From: Methanolinea sp. SDB
GTDB taxonomy: Archaea; Halobacteriota; Methanomicrobia; Methanomicrobiales; Methanospirillaceae
Direction: 5' to 3'
Length of the DNA stretch: 6,252 nt
NCBI GenBank assembly: GCA_001412335.1
Contig: LKUF01000157.1
Location: forward strand, 1 to 6,252
The notes beneath the pieces were generated by a model. That model did not search any database. It was not told where the DNA came from and saw only the letters and a program-made list of their open reading frames with translations. Both the position numbers and the translations under genes were made by a program. Positions 1 to 5,976 of the stretch are shown piece by piece. Position 1 is the stretch's first letter. The number at the start of each line of letters is the position of its first letter.

Positions 1-14
1 GGTCTCTCCCTGGT

Positions 15-761
15 TCAGTATCGTCCCATCCCATAGACCGAAGTGCCCTCAACCGTGGTCCAACCGGAGAAAGGACTGGTCAGCGTGAACAAGACTCTGT
101 CTCTATACGAATTCCCGCTCCAGCCTCCCAGCCACCATGTGTTCTCCCCTTCCATTTCGAGCTCTATGGAAAGTCCGGTATCATCCGATGCGGCGAAGTC
201 TGCATAGACCGGTACGGTATATGAATAGCATGAGACCGGCATATTATCCGGGTGCGGGAATGTGCAGGAGGTTTGTGTGGTGTTTGTTCTCGGTTCAAGG
301 ATCGGTTCTTTGCCTGCAGGAGATATTGTTTCGATGGCTGATTCAGAATCGACCCGGACCACCAGGACTACAGGTGCCCGGCTGTTCACAGGCGTCTCGA
401 TCTGATTTGAGTCTTCATCTGCCGCCAGTGGTGTAACAGGAGTAGAGGCGATGATGTGCGGTGCAGATATCTTCAAAAAGACGCCATCGCTGGTTGTAAG
501 GAGCATCAGGTTCCAGTCATCCGGGACGCCCGTCATCTGCCCAGATTCAATGGCATCTGCTATCAGCGATGATCCATTCACCGATCCGATCGGCACAATG
601 ATGGTAGGATTATAAACAGGCCCGGTTGACTCGATCTGTACCGTGTACCTGTAGGAATGTGTCATTGATTCATGCCGGATACGATTGGACTCGTGGTATG
701 CCAGGCCTGCAGATATCACCACAATAACCAGTATAAGAGAGATTATCGTCCTTTTGCCCAT
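15..761 (-). CDS. Membrane-anchored or secreted protein of unknown function
   Basis: I do not recognise a named family in this 248-residue protein. Residues 1-4 (MGKR) form a short basic n-region, followed by a hydrophobic segment at about 5-21. This makes it a signal peptide or single N-terminal anchor with the rest outside the cell. The body is polar and Ser/Thr/Pro-rich, especially 105-165, which looks like a linker. Two cysteines at 166 and 178 could form an extracellular disulfide. The C-terminal part (about 180-248) alternates like beta-strands and holds an aromatic/glycine cluster, NTWWLGGWSGNSYRDR at 207-222, the likeliest conserved core. The ATG start is supported by a GAGGA ribosome site (minus strand, 768-772) six bases upstream. 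It lies 92 bases downstream of the alpha/beta hydrolase on the same strand, so co-transcription is possible. That a gene is here is fairly sure; its role is unknown. Confidence 0.8.
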   Translation of the reverse strand: MGKRTIISLILVIVVISAGLAYHESNRIRHESMTHSYRYTVQIESTGPVYNPTIIVPIGSVNGSSLIADAIESGQMTGVPDDWNLMLLTTSDGVFLKISAPHIIASTPVTPLAADEDSNQIETPVNSRAPVVLVVRVDSESAIETISPAGKEPILEPRTNTTQTSCTFPHPDNMPVSCYSYTVPVYADFAASDDTGLSIELEMEGENTWWLGGWSGNSYRDRVLFTLTSPFSGWTTVEGTSVYGMGRY

Positions 762-853
762 TTAACTTCCTCGGGTGTATGGTTGATTGAGACTGCTGAT
801 TAAGCTGACGAGAGAGGAATGGAGAGAATCTCAACTCGTAAAACCCGGAAAAG

Positions 854-1720
854 CTATGATCTAGGGAACAGCACAGCAAGACCGAGAAACATCAGCACGG
901 CTTTCGAAAACAACTCCGGAAACTGGTAGGCGATGCCGTGCCCTCCCCCCGGGATCTGCACCAGCCATGAAGCTGGGATACGTCCCGCAAGTATGAAGGC
1001 ATTTCCCGGCGGGATGATGACATCATCGGTTCCAGTAATTACCAGTGCCGGGCATTGGATGTCCGGAAGCCTGTCATATGTCCCCTGCCATGCGAAGAAA
1101 GCCTCTGACTGCCGGACGATATGCTCTACCGGGGTCGTTTCATGTATCTCTGGACAATAGTCCCAGGGATCATGCTCTGCCAGCCAGCCGGAGGGAAAAA
1201 GAACAGAAAACATCCGTTCAGCCTGTGAAAGGAGGTCTCCGCTCTTATCTGAAAGCGTCTCCCATACCCCGGCACTCATCCTCTCGGCATGTGATCCACC
1301 GCAATCGGTGGAGACGAGGACAAGTGACCTGATCCGTTCGGGAAAGGAGAGGGCAAGATCCTGCGCGACCATACCGCCAAGAGAATAGCCAAAGAGATGT
1401 GCCCGGGAAATGCCGAGCTGATCCATCAGATTCGCCGTGTCATTGGCAAATAGCGGTATAGAATACGGTTTTTCGGACGATCCTGAATGTCCCATTCCCC
1501 TGCTGTCAAAGATCACCACCCGGTAGGATTGGGAGAGAAGATCAAGCATGGGCGGGTTCCACGTATCCATGGTGGACGAAAAACCATTGATCATCAGCAG
1601 GGGGTCGCCATCCCCAAAGACCTTGTATGCAATTGATGTATCGTCAATCAGGACTTTCTCGACAGGAATGGTCTCGGGGTCAAAATGATTGGCGGATTTT
1701 GTGGGACAGTCAAGGAGCAA
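854..1720 (-). CDS. Alpha/beta hydrolase fold protein
   Basis: Cytoplasmic serine hydrolase of the alpha/beta fold, 288 residues, a usual length for the family. The catalytic triad is visible: nucleophile Ser113 in the elbow GYSLGG (111-116), acid Asp233 in GTDDVIIPP (230-238), and His261 in GGGHGI (258-263). The oxyanion-side loop is INGFSS (44-49), and FDSRGMGHSG (71-80) is the typical strand-4 loop. A cap region of about 140-215 sits between the nucleophile and acid strands. No signal peptide is seen. The substrate cannot be read from sequence; relatives include esterases, lactonases, haloperoxidase-like and C-C bond hydrolases. The start is TTG: the frame is closed by a stop at 1736-1738, no ATG or GTG lies between, and AAAGGAGG ends eight bases upstream. 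It heads a possible two-gene unit with the exported protein downstream and is divergent from the Dps-like gene. Confidence 0.93.
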   Translation of the reverse strand: MLLDCPTKSANHFDPETIPVEKVLIDDTSIAYKVFGDGDPLLMINGFSSTMDTWNPPMLDLLSQSYRVVIFDSRGMGHSGSSEKPYSIPLFANDTANLMDQLGISRAHLFGYSLGGMVAQDLALSFPERIRSLVLVSTDCGGSHAERMSAGVWETLSDKSGDLLSQAERMFSVLFPSGWLAEHDPWDYCPEIHETTPVEHIVRQSEAFFAWQGTYDRLPDIQCPALVITGTDDVIIPPGNAFILAGRIPASWLVQIPGGGHGIAYQFPELFSKAVLMFLGLAVLFPRS

Positions 1721-1728
1721 ATCAAGAT

Positions 1729-1736
1729 CCTCCTTT
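1729..1736 (-). promoter_or_regulatory. Ribosome binding site that fixes the TTG start of the hydrolase
   Basis: On the minus strand this reads AAAGGAGG and ends eight bases before the TTG at 1718-1720. The strength and spacing make TTG the likely start although no ATG is available in frame. A five-codon frame, ATG at 1737-1739 encoding MKGGS with its stop at 1722-1724, spans the site and ends one base before the TTG; it is probably incidental. Confidence 0.7.
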
Positions 1737-1886
1737 CATACCTGATACGGGGTTGCAGGATACAGCAGAGATCGACATGTTTGTCAGATACGGCATTCGA
1801 ATAATAAGGGTTTCGGGCTTTTTAAAAAAAGGATCCCCATTCACCCCTCGTGTGGTGTTCAATGACAACGGAGAAGCCACCCATAC

Positions 1887-1897
1887 CTTTAATAATA
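1887..1897 (+). promoter_or_regulatory. Likely archaeal TATA box for the Dps-like gene
   Basis: The sequence CTTTAATAATA lies in the gap between the divergent hydrolase and Dps-like genes. Archaeal transcription normally starts about 25 bases downstream of the TATA box, here near 1917-1920. That would give a leader of under 20 bases, just enough to include the GAGGTG ribosome site. The position is an inference from spacing, as no transcript data are available. Confidence 0.35.
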
Positions 1898-1922
1898 CCA
1901 TGATAGAATGTTGCCTGTTTAC

Positions 1923-1928
1923 GAGGTG
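1923..1928 (+). promoter_or_regulatory. Ribosome binding site of the Dps-like gene
   Basis: GAGGTG ends seven bases before the ATG at 1936. It supports that start over any internal one, and the protein begins there with the N-terminal helix region expected of the family. Confidence 0.6.
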
Positions 1929-1935
1929 AACACAG

Positions 1936-2487
1936 ATGGCGAAAGTGACACAGGAGATGGTAAAGAAGGCAGGCATCAATATCGAGGAGCTTCTCGATCT
2001 GCTCGTAAAAAACGCGGGAGCGGAGTTAACAACCTACTATTATTACACGATACTCCGGTTTAACCTGATTGACCTTGAGGGTGAAGGAATCAAGGAGATC
2101 GCAGAAACCGCAAGGATTGAAGACAGAAATCACTTCGAGGCTCTCTGCCCGAGAATTTATGAGCTTGGGGGCAAGCTCCCCGAGAGCATGGTCGACTTCC
2201 ACAACATGTCAGCCTGCCCGCCTGCAACCCTCCCCAAAGATCCACGGGACGTACGGGCTATCCTGAAAGTACTGGTCGAGGCTGAACGATGTGCGGTCCG
2301 TGGGTATACTCACATCTGCAACATCACGGCGGGAAAGGACCACCGTACCTACGATCTTGCCCTCGCAATCCTGAACGAAGAGATCGAGCATGAGTCCTGG
2401 TTCTCGGAATTCCTTGGCGAAGAACCGTCAGGACACTTCCTGCGACGCGGCGAGACATCACCGTTTGTATCGAAGTTCCTGAGATAA
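1936..2487 (+). CDS. dps: Dps-like ferritin-family protein (thioferritin type)
   Basis: Ferritin-like four-helix-bundle protein of 183 residues, the archaeal Dps-like (DPSL) group. Family members form 12-subunit cages that oxidise Fe(II), preferably with peroxide, and store iron, protecting DNA and enzymes. Visible di-iron ligand candidates are Glu30 (AGAE), Glu62 and His66 (IEDRNHFEAL), Glu116 (VEAERC) and Glu149/His152 (LNEEIEHESW). Cys94 (MSACPP) and Cys119 (AERCAV) are 25 residues apart, the spacing recalled for the thioferritin cysteine pair next to the di-iron site in Sulfolobus Dps-like protein; Cys128 and Cys71 are additional. The C-terminal PSGHF and PFVSKF signatures also fit. These features separate it from bacterial Dps, whose iron sites lie between subunits. 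The start has a good ribosome site, and a T-rich terminator follows. Its neighbour, a ZIP metal transporter, suits a metal or oxidant role. Family assignment is firm; DNA binding is not evident from sequence. Confidence 0.93.
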   Translation: MAKVTQEMVKKAGINIEELLDLLVKNAGAELTTYYYYTILRFNLIDLEGEGIKEIAETARIEDRNHFEALCPRIYELGGKLPESMVDFHNMSACPPATLPKDPRDVRAILKVLVEAERCAVRGYTHICNITAGKDHRTYDLALAILNEEIEHESWFSEFLGEEPSGHFLRRGETSPFVSKFLR

Positions 2488-2510
2488 ACGGGCAAGGCAG
2501 TACCTTCCCC

Positions 2511-2531
2511 TGAGAAAATTTTTGGTTTTTG
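2511..2531 (+). terminator. T-rich archaeal-type terminator after the Dps-like gene
   Basis: Two runs of five T (2519-2523 and 2526-2530), separated by GG, begin about 30 bases past the stop codon. A small AAGG/CCTT hairpin at about 2494-2505 precedes them. Archaeal RNA polymerase commonly terminates on such T tracts without a strong hairpin. This argues against the Dps-like gene and the transporter being fully co-transcribed. Confidence 0.45.
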
Positions 2532-2628
2532 TGATCCGGACATATCGCAACAGGGTGGATGCCATACGTGAATTGCAGGTCAAATTCTTGTAGGATCAGG
2601 CCCACCTGCCCGGAGGTTCTCTTCAGGG

Positions 2629-3441
2629 ATGATTGACTATTTCATATCCCTGCCTCCCGTAATACAGGCACTCCTTGGCGGTTGTTTTACCTGGAGTTTC
2701 ACGGCGCTGGGTGCAGCTGTAGTATTCCTGACACGGAGATTTAACCAGCGCCTTCTCGATGGGATGCTGGGCCTTGCAGGGGGGGTGATGGTTGCTGCCA
2801 GTTTCTGGTCTCTCCTTGTCCCTGCCCTCGAGATGGCCGGAGAGACGCAGGTCGTACCATGGCTTCCCGTCGCTTCCGGGTTTGCAGCGGGATGGATATT
2901 TCTGATGCTCCTGGACCGGATAATTCCCCACCTCCATATCGGTTTTCCAGTAGAAGAGGCAGAGGGGATGAAGTCTTCCTTCCATCGCACAACTCTCCTT
3001 GTGTTAGCCATTACCATGCACAACATCCCTGAGGGGCTGGCAATCGGGGTGGCATTCGGAGCTGTCGCGTTGGCGATTCCGCAGGCCACGATCGCTGGTG
3101 CACTTGCACTCTCTCTCGGGATTGCCATCCAGAATTTTCCGGAGGGCCTTGCCGTATCGATGCCGCTTCGGAGGGAGGGCGTATCCAGGCTCCGTTGTTT
3201 CTGGTATGGCCAGTTATCGGCCGTGGTTGAGCCCGTGATGGCCATGATCGGAGCCGCGGTCGTTATCCTTGCCCGGCCTGCACTTCCTGTAGCCCTGGCG
3301 TTTGCAGCGGGAGCGATGATCTTTGTCGTTGTCGAGGAGGTCATTCCGGAATCGCTTAAGAACGGTTTTGAAGAGACAGCAACCTCAGGCTTTCTGGCAG
3401 GATTTCTTATTATGATGATACTTGACGTTGCACTGGGGTGA
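2629..3441 (+). CDS. ZIP family divalent metal transporter, GufA type
   Basis: Integral membrane transporter of 270 residues that moves Zn(II), and possibly Fe(II) or Mn(II), into the cytoplasm. About eight membrane segments can be read, near 10-34, 44-68, 78-99, 121-147, 153-177, 191-215, 217-236 and 252-269. The loop between segments 3 and 4 carries HLH (101-103) and an acidic stretch. The binuclear metal site is visible: HNIPEG at 131-136 in segment 4, QNFPEG at 168-173 in segment 5, and Glu201 in VVEPVM in segment 6. Gln rather than His in segment 5, plus a Glu 29 residues after the segment-5 Glu, matches the bacterial GufA-like ZIP from Bordetella as I recall it, rather than ZupT. Met54 is in place for the entry-side ligand. 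EEVIPES at 236-242 is also typical. A GGAGG at 2612-2616 lies 12 bases before the ATG, rather far, but no nearer start exists. The metal specificity is not decided by sequence. Confidence 0.94.
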   Translation: MIDYFISLPPVIQALLGGCFTWSFTALGAAVVFLTRRFNQRLLDGMLGLAGGVMVAASFWSLLVPALEMAGETQVVPWLPVASGFAAGWIFLMLLDRIIPHLHIGFPVEEAEGMKSSFHRTTLLVLAITMHNIPEGLAIGVAFGAVALAIPQATIAGALALSLGIAIQNFPEGLAVSMPLRREGVSRLRCFWYGQLSAVVEPVMAMIGAAVVILARPALPVALAFAAGAMIFVVVEEVIPESLKNGFEETATSGFLAGFLIMMILDVALG

Positions 3442-3458
3442 CGGCGCAAGACCAGCTC

Positions 3459-3468
3459 CTCTATAATT
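3459..3468 (+). promoter_or_regulatory. Possible TATA box for the nucleotidase gene
   Basis: CTCTATAATT lies 18 bases after the transporter stop. A start point about 25 bases downstream would fall near 3488-3491, which is inside or past the first possible ATG (3485) and favours translation from the ATG at 3518. It would give the phosphoesterase its own promoter despite the short gap. Evidence is motif and spacing only. Confidence 0.3.
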
Positions 3469-3517
3469 CCCGAAGATTTCGCAAATGCTATTTGTTCCGG
3501 GTTGCACAGTGTTGTTA

Positions 3518-5140
3518 ATGAATTTCCGTCTCTTAATTCTGATAATCGTAGCCGTTTTTGCAGTGATTGCAGCTCTTCTATTCTCCTTCTGGCCCCAATC
3601 ACCTTCCGAGGATGAGGCGCTCACTATGGTTATCATTTCCACCTCCGATCTCCAGAGTCAGGTGGAACCGTTCAAAAACAGCACAGGATCATATGTTGGA
3701 GGGTTCGGACAAATATCGGCGATGCGGAAGGCGATTGGGGAAGATGCCGACGCAACGCTGCTCATCTCGTCAGGGGATGACCTTGCCGGCACATTCTATG
3801 ATATGTATTCAGGCCGGCCGGAGATGGAATCCATGACGGCTGCAGGATACGACGTCGTATGCCCTGGGAATCATGAATTCGATTTTGGAGCAGAAAAATA
3901 TCGTAACGCGATAGAATTTGCCGGTTTTCCAATAGTCTGCTCCAACATGGAAATTGACGATCCCGGGCTAGGCCGTGCGATTGTGCAATCGGTCATTCTT
4001 GAGGAATCGGGAGTAAAAATTGGGGTATTTGGCCTGATGACCCCGGATCTTACCAGGATCTCCAGCCCCGGCGAGGGCGTTACGGTAGATCCGGATGCAT
4101 GTGGCATCTCCCAACAGATGGTTGAGGAACTCCGTTCCAGCGGTGCAGATCTTGTGATTGCGATAACTCATACGGGAGTAGAGATTGACCGCCAGATTGC
4201 CGGAGTGGTGCCGGGTATAGACCTGATCGTTGGTGGTCACGACCATGAGTATGTGTATGAGACGGTTATGGGCCAGGATTTGCGGGAGACGATCATCGTC
4301 CAGGACGGGATGAGGGGAGAAAGACTCGGTATACTCCGGTTCACCTACAGCGATAAAAGGATAAGGAACCCCGAATGGAGCTGGGTCTGGCTTGACAACA
4401 ATACAGAAAGCGATCCGGTGGTGGAGGGCATCATCGACCCTTATCTCTCCCAATACAGGGAAAGGCTGGCGCTTGCAATCGGAAAGACGCTCACCCCGCT
4501 TGACACGCGCACGTCTACGGTCCGTACCGGCGAAGCCGCAGCCGGCAACCTGATAACTGATGCCTGGCAGGACTGGTTCCCCGAAAGCCAGATAGTATTC
4601 ATCAACGGCGGGGGTATCAGGGGGGACACTGTGTATCCTCCCGGGAATATCACATACCTCACTCTCTATGGGATGCTGCCGTACCGCGATGAAATCGTGG
4701 CAATACCGATGAAAGGCAGGGATATCCGGCAGGCCCTGGAGTGTTCGGCTTCTGCACTCGGCCCTGAGATTGAAGGGATCGATACAGGTGGTTTTCTCCA
4801 GGTATCCGGCCTTCATTACAGCATCGATATGAATGAAACGCCGTATTCGGCGATATATAACGGAAGCGAAATTGTAGAAATAAAGGAAACAGGTTCAAGA
4901 GTCACGGATATCGCAGTTGAGGAACCTGACGGTTCGTATACTCCGCTCGATGACGAACAGATATATGTGGTCCTGGTAAATGCGTGGCTTGCCGGAGGCG
5001 GCGACGGTTACTGGATCTTTGCAGGATCCGAAAACAAGACTTTTACAACGGTTTATGATATCGATCCGGTCGCGGAATATATCAGGAAGAACACACCTGT
5101 GGCGCCTGACATCGAAGGAAGGATTATCATGTGCGAGTGA
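3518..5140 (+). CDS. Exported 5'-nucleotidase/UshA-type metallophosphoesterase
   Basis: Surface enzyme of the 5'-nucleotidase family, expected to release phosphate from extracellular nucleotides or related esters. Numbering from ATG 3518 (540 residues): MNFR then a hydrophobic segment (about 5-24) forms a signal anchor; the calcineurin-like phosphoesterase domain spans about 37-280; the 5'-nucleotidase C-terminal domain about 320-510. Metal and catalytic motifs are Asp44 in SDLQ, Asp87 in SGDDLAG, Asn118-His119 in GNHEFD, His218 in THTG, and His241/His243 in GGHDHE. Substrate-domain motifs are NGGGIR (363-368), LQVSGL (427-432) and GGDGY (494-498). The oddity is Gln46 where the family normally has His (DxH). 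ATG 3485, 11 codons upstream in frame, is the alternative start; neither has a clear ribosome site, and I chose 3518 because it gives a clean signal segment and fits the TATA-like element. A hairpin terminator follows. The family is sure; the exact substrate is not. Confidence 0.92.
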   Translation: MNFRLLILIIVAVFAVIAALLFSFWPQSPSEDEALTMVIISTSDLQSQVEPFKNSTGSYVGGFGQISAMRKAIGEDADATLLISSGDDLAGTFYDMYSGRPEMESMTAAGYDVVCPGNHEFDFGAEKYRNAIEFAGFPIVCSNMEIDDPGLGRAIVQSVILEESGVKIGVFGLMTPDLTRISSPGEGVTVDPDACGISQQMVEELRSSGADLVIAITHTGVEIDRQIAGVVPGIDLIVGGHDHEYVYETVMGQDLRETIIVQDGMRGERLGILRFTYSDKRIRNPEWSWVWLDNNTESDPVVEGIIDPYLSQYRERLALAIGKTLTPLDTRTSTVRTGEAAAGNLITDAWQDWFPESQIVFINGGGIRGDTVYPPGNITYLTLYGMLPYRDEIVAIPMKGRDIRQALECSASALGPEIEGIDTGGFLQVSGLHYSIDMNETPYSAIYNGSEIVEIKETGSRVTDIAVEEPDGSYTPLDDEQIYVVLVNAWLAGGGDGYWIFAGSENKTFTTVYDIDPVAEYIRKNTPVAPDIEGRIIMCE

Positions 5141-5150
5141 GGGAGGAATA

Positions 5151-5417
5151 ATGCCGGGAAAGACCTTTTCCCAGCCTGGCCTTTTTTCTGAACGCTCCAA
5201 TTATTCGCTGCTATGCACCCGCCATATCTCTCTGAAGAACTGCAACTCGATGCAACTCCTCCATGAAACGGTTCCGGACGGTTTCCAGGTGAAGAGCTTC
5301 ATCAAGGTCAACCATTATCCGGTCTTTGTTACGGAATCGCTCCGGTTCGACCTGTATCACATAGGTATTCACCTGCCTCTCCCAGAACCACTCTGCGCAC
5401 CCGAACTGTATGCATGA
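5151..5417 (+). other. Short ORF with strong ribosome site, antisense to the next gene; doubtful
   Basis: An 88-codon frame starts at an ATG four bases after GGGAGG (5141-5146), directly behind the nucleotidase stop. The predicted product begins MPGKTFSQPGLFSERSNYS and shows no domain, signal or membrane segment that I recognise. From 5211 on it is antisense to the conserved-looking C-terminal third of the minus-strand gene, and its first 40 bases contain the hairpin and T run that look like the nucleotidase terminator. The ribosome site is the only positive evidence, so I would not call it a gene on present grounds. Confidence 0.15.
5153..5188 (+). terminator. Hairpin plus T-run terminator after the nucleotidase
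   Basis: GGGAAA (5156-5161) pairs with TTTCCC (5167-5172) over a five-base loop. An outer GCC (5153-5155) can pair with GGC (5178-5180), and six T follow at 5182-5187. It sits 13 bases past the nucleotidase stop, between two convergent genes. The minus-strand reading has no T run after the hairpin, so it serves the plus strand; no clear terminator is seen for the converging minus-strand gene. Confidence 0.55.
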
Positions 5418-5774
5418 GGGATCGATTCGAGTAAGTGCACGAAGATCGTGACAGAGTCGGAGGCCCGGATCACTTTCCCTGATGCATAAGGCCATGTAGG
5501 CAATCCGGTATTCCACTGCTGCAACCTTTCCGGAATAGGCTTCCAGAGAAGCGATATTCCTTGTATCAGGTTCAAATTCATGAACAAAATGGCCAAAACA
5601 GCTCTGGATAGTATAACAGTGTGTAACCAGGGCAAAGTCCTGAAGCATGGAGACGAGGGGCAAATCGATCTCGCCTCGCACGATGAGTTCACTGATTGCA
5701 CGTATACCTGATTCGCGATCTCTCCCAAATTCGGGATCGGGCACAAAAGGCCTGGCTTCGACAAAGGTCTCCAT
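5211..5774 (-). CDS. Cys- and aromatic-rich protein of unknown function
   Basis: A 187-residue soluble protein with no signal peptide or membrane segment; I cannot name its family. The N-terminal 45 residues look helical. Then comes a motif-like stretch, THCYTIQSCFGHFVHEF (51-67), and a second block at 115-144 with IDPSCIQFGCAEWFWERQ (117-134) leading to QVEPERF (141-147). The C-terminus (155-183) is helical and charged. Six cysteines (53, 59, 97, 108, 121, 126) and His52, His62 and His109 could bind a metal or form a redox site, but no standard zinc or Fe-S spacing is present. The SCxG element faintly recalls TYW3 (wybutosine tRNA modification), but the rest does not follow that family. The gene has an ATG start with no convincing ribosome site, and a TATA-like element so close that the message may be leaderless. 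It is convergent with the nucleotidase and downstream of the exchanger. Confidence 0.85.
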   Translation of the reverse strand: METFVEARPFVPDPEFGRDRESGIRAISELIVRGEIDLPLVSMLQDFALVTHCYTIQSCFGHFVHEFEPDTRNIASLEAYSGKVAAVEYRIAYMALCIRESDPGLRLCHDLRALTRIDPSCIQFGCAEWFWERQVNTYVIQVEPERFRNKDRIMVDLDEALHLETVRNRFMEELHRVAVLQRDMAGA

Positions 5775-5799
5775 GTTACATCTTTTTTTAGCTCAATTT

Positions 5800-5808
5800 C
5801 ATATAATC
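5800..5808 (-). promoter_or_regulatory. Possible TATA box giving a leaderless message for the 5211-5774 gene
   Basis: On the minus strand this reads GATTATATG. A start point about 25 bases downstream falls near 5777, only about three bases before the ATG at 5774. This matches the lack of a good ribosome site (only AGATGTAAC precedes the ATG). Leaderless messages are common in some archaea. Motif and spacing only. Confidence 0.35.
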
Positions 5809-5976
5809 CCAGGTCATTCCGACTGCACCATGTTTGATCATGGCATATTTTCCTGTATAGCTATCGGGGGAAGGCTGTATTAGTATATTCAGCTGCTCTC
5901 GTGCCGGAACAGGATAGTGTCGGCTTTCGATGTGAGTTGCTACCGTTTCCCGTGAAATGGAGATGTTTTTTTGCTC

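Noticed and set aside
1627..1929. Plus-strand frame of 100 codons ending just before the Dps-like gene
   Set aside because: It begins antisense to the hydrolase and runs through promoter-like AT-rich sequence; no ribosome site or domain was seen.
1722..1979. Minus-strand frame of 85 codons across the divergent gap, ending next to the hydrolase start
   Set aside because: It overlaps the start of the Dps-like gene and the promoter region, and its product shows no family features. Its last five codons only happen to span the hydrolase ribosome site.
2637..3602. Long minus-strand open frame of 321 codons opposite the ZIP transporter and the start of the nucleotidase
   Set aside because: It is antisense to a transporter with clear family motifs. 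Its product is Arg/Ser/Pro-rich low-complexity of the kind produced by reading opposite a GC-biased gene, and it has no domain.
3968..4816. Minus-strand open frame of 282 codons opposite the nucleotidase
   Set aside because: It is fully antisense to the conserved metallophosphoesterase and C-terminal nucleotidase domains, with no recognisable motif of its own.
5828..5843. Perfect inverted repeat CCATG-6-CATGG in the gap between the exchanger and the unknown gene
   Set aside because: Only five base pairs with a six-base loop and no following T run on either strand; this is expected by chance.
5966..5972. Seven-T run on the plus strand behind the exchanger (and another at 5783-5789)
   Set aside because: Both genes here are on the minus strand, where these are A runs, so they are not their terminators; no plus-strand gene ends nearby.
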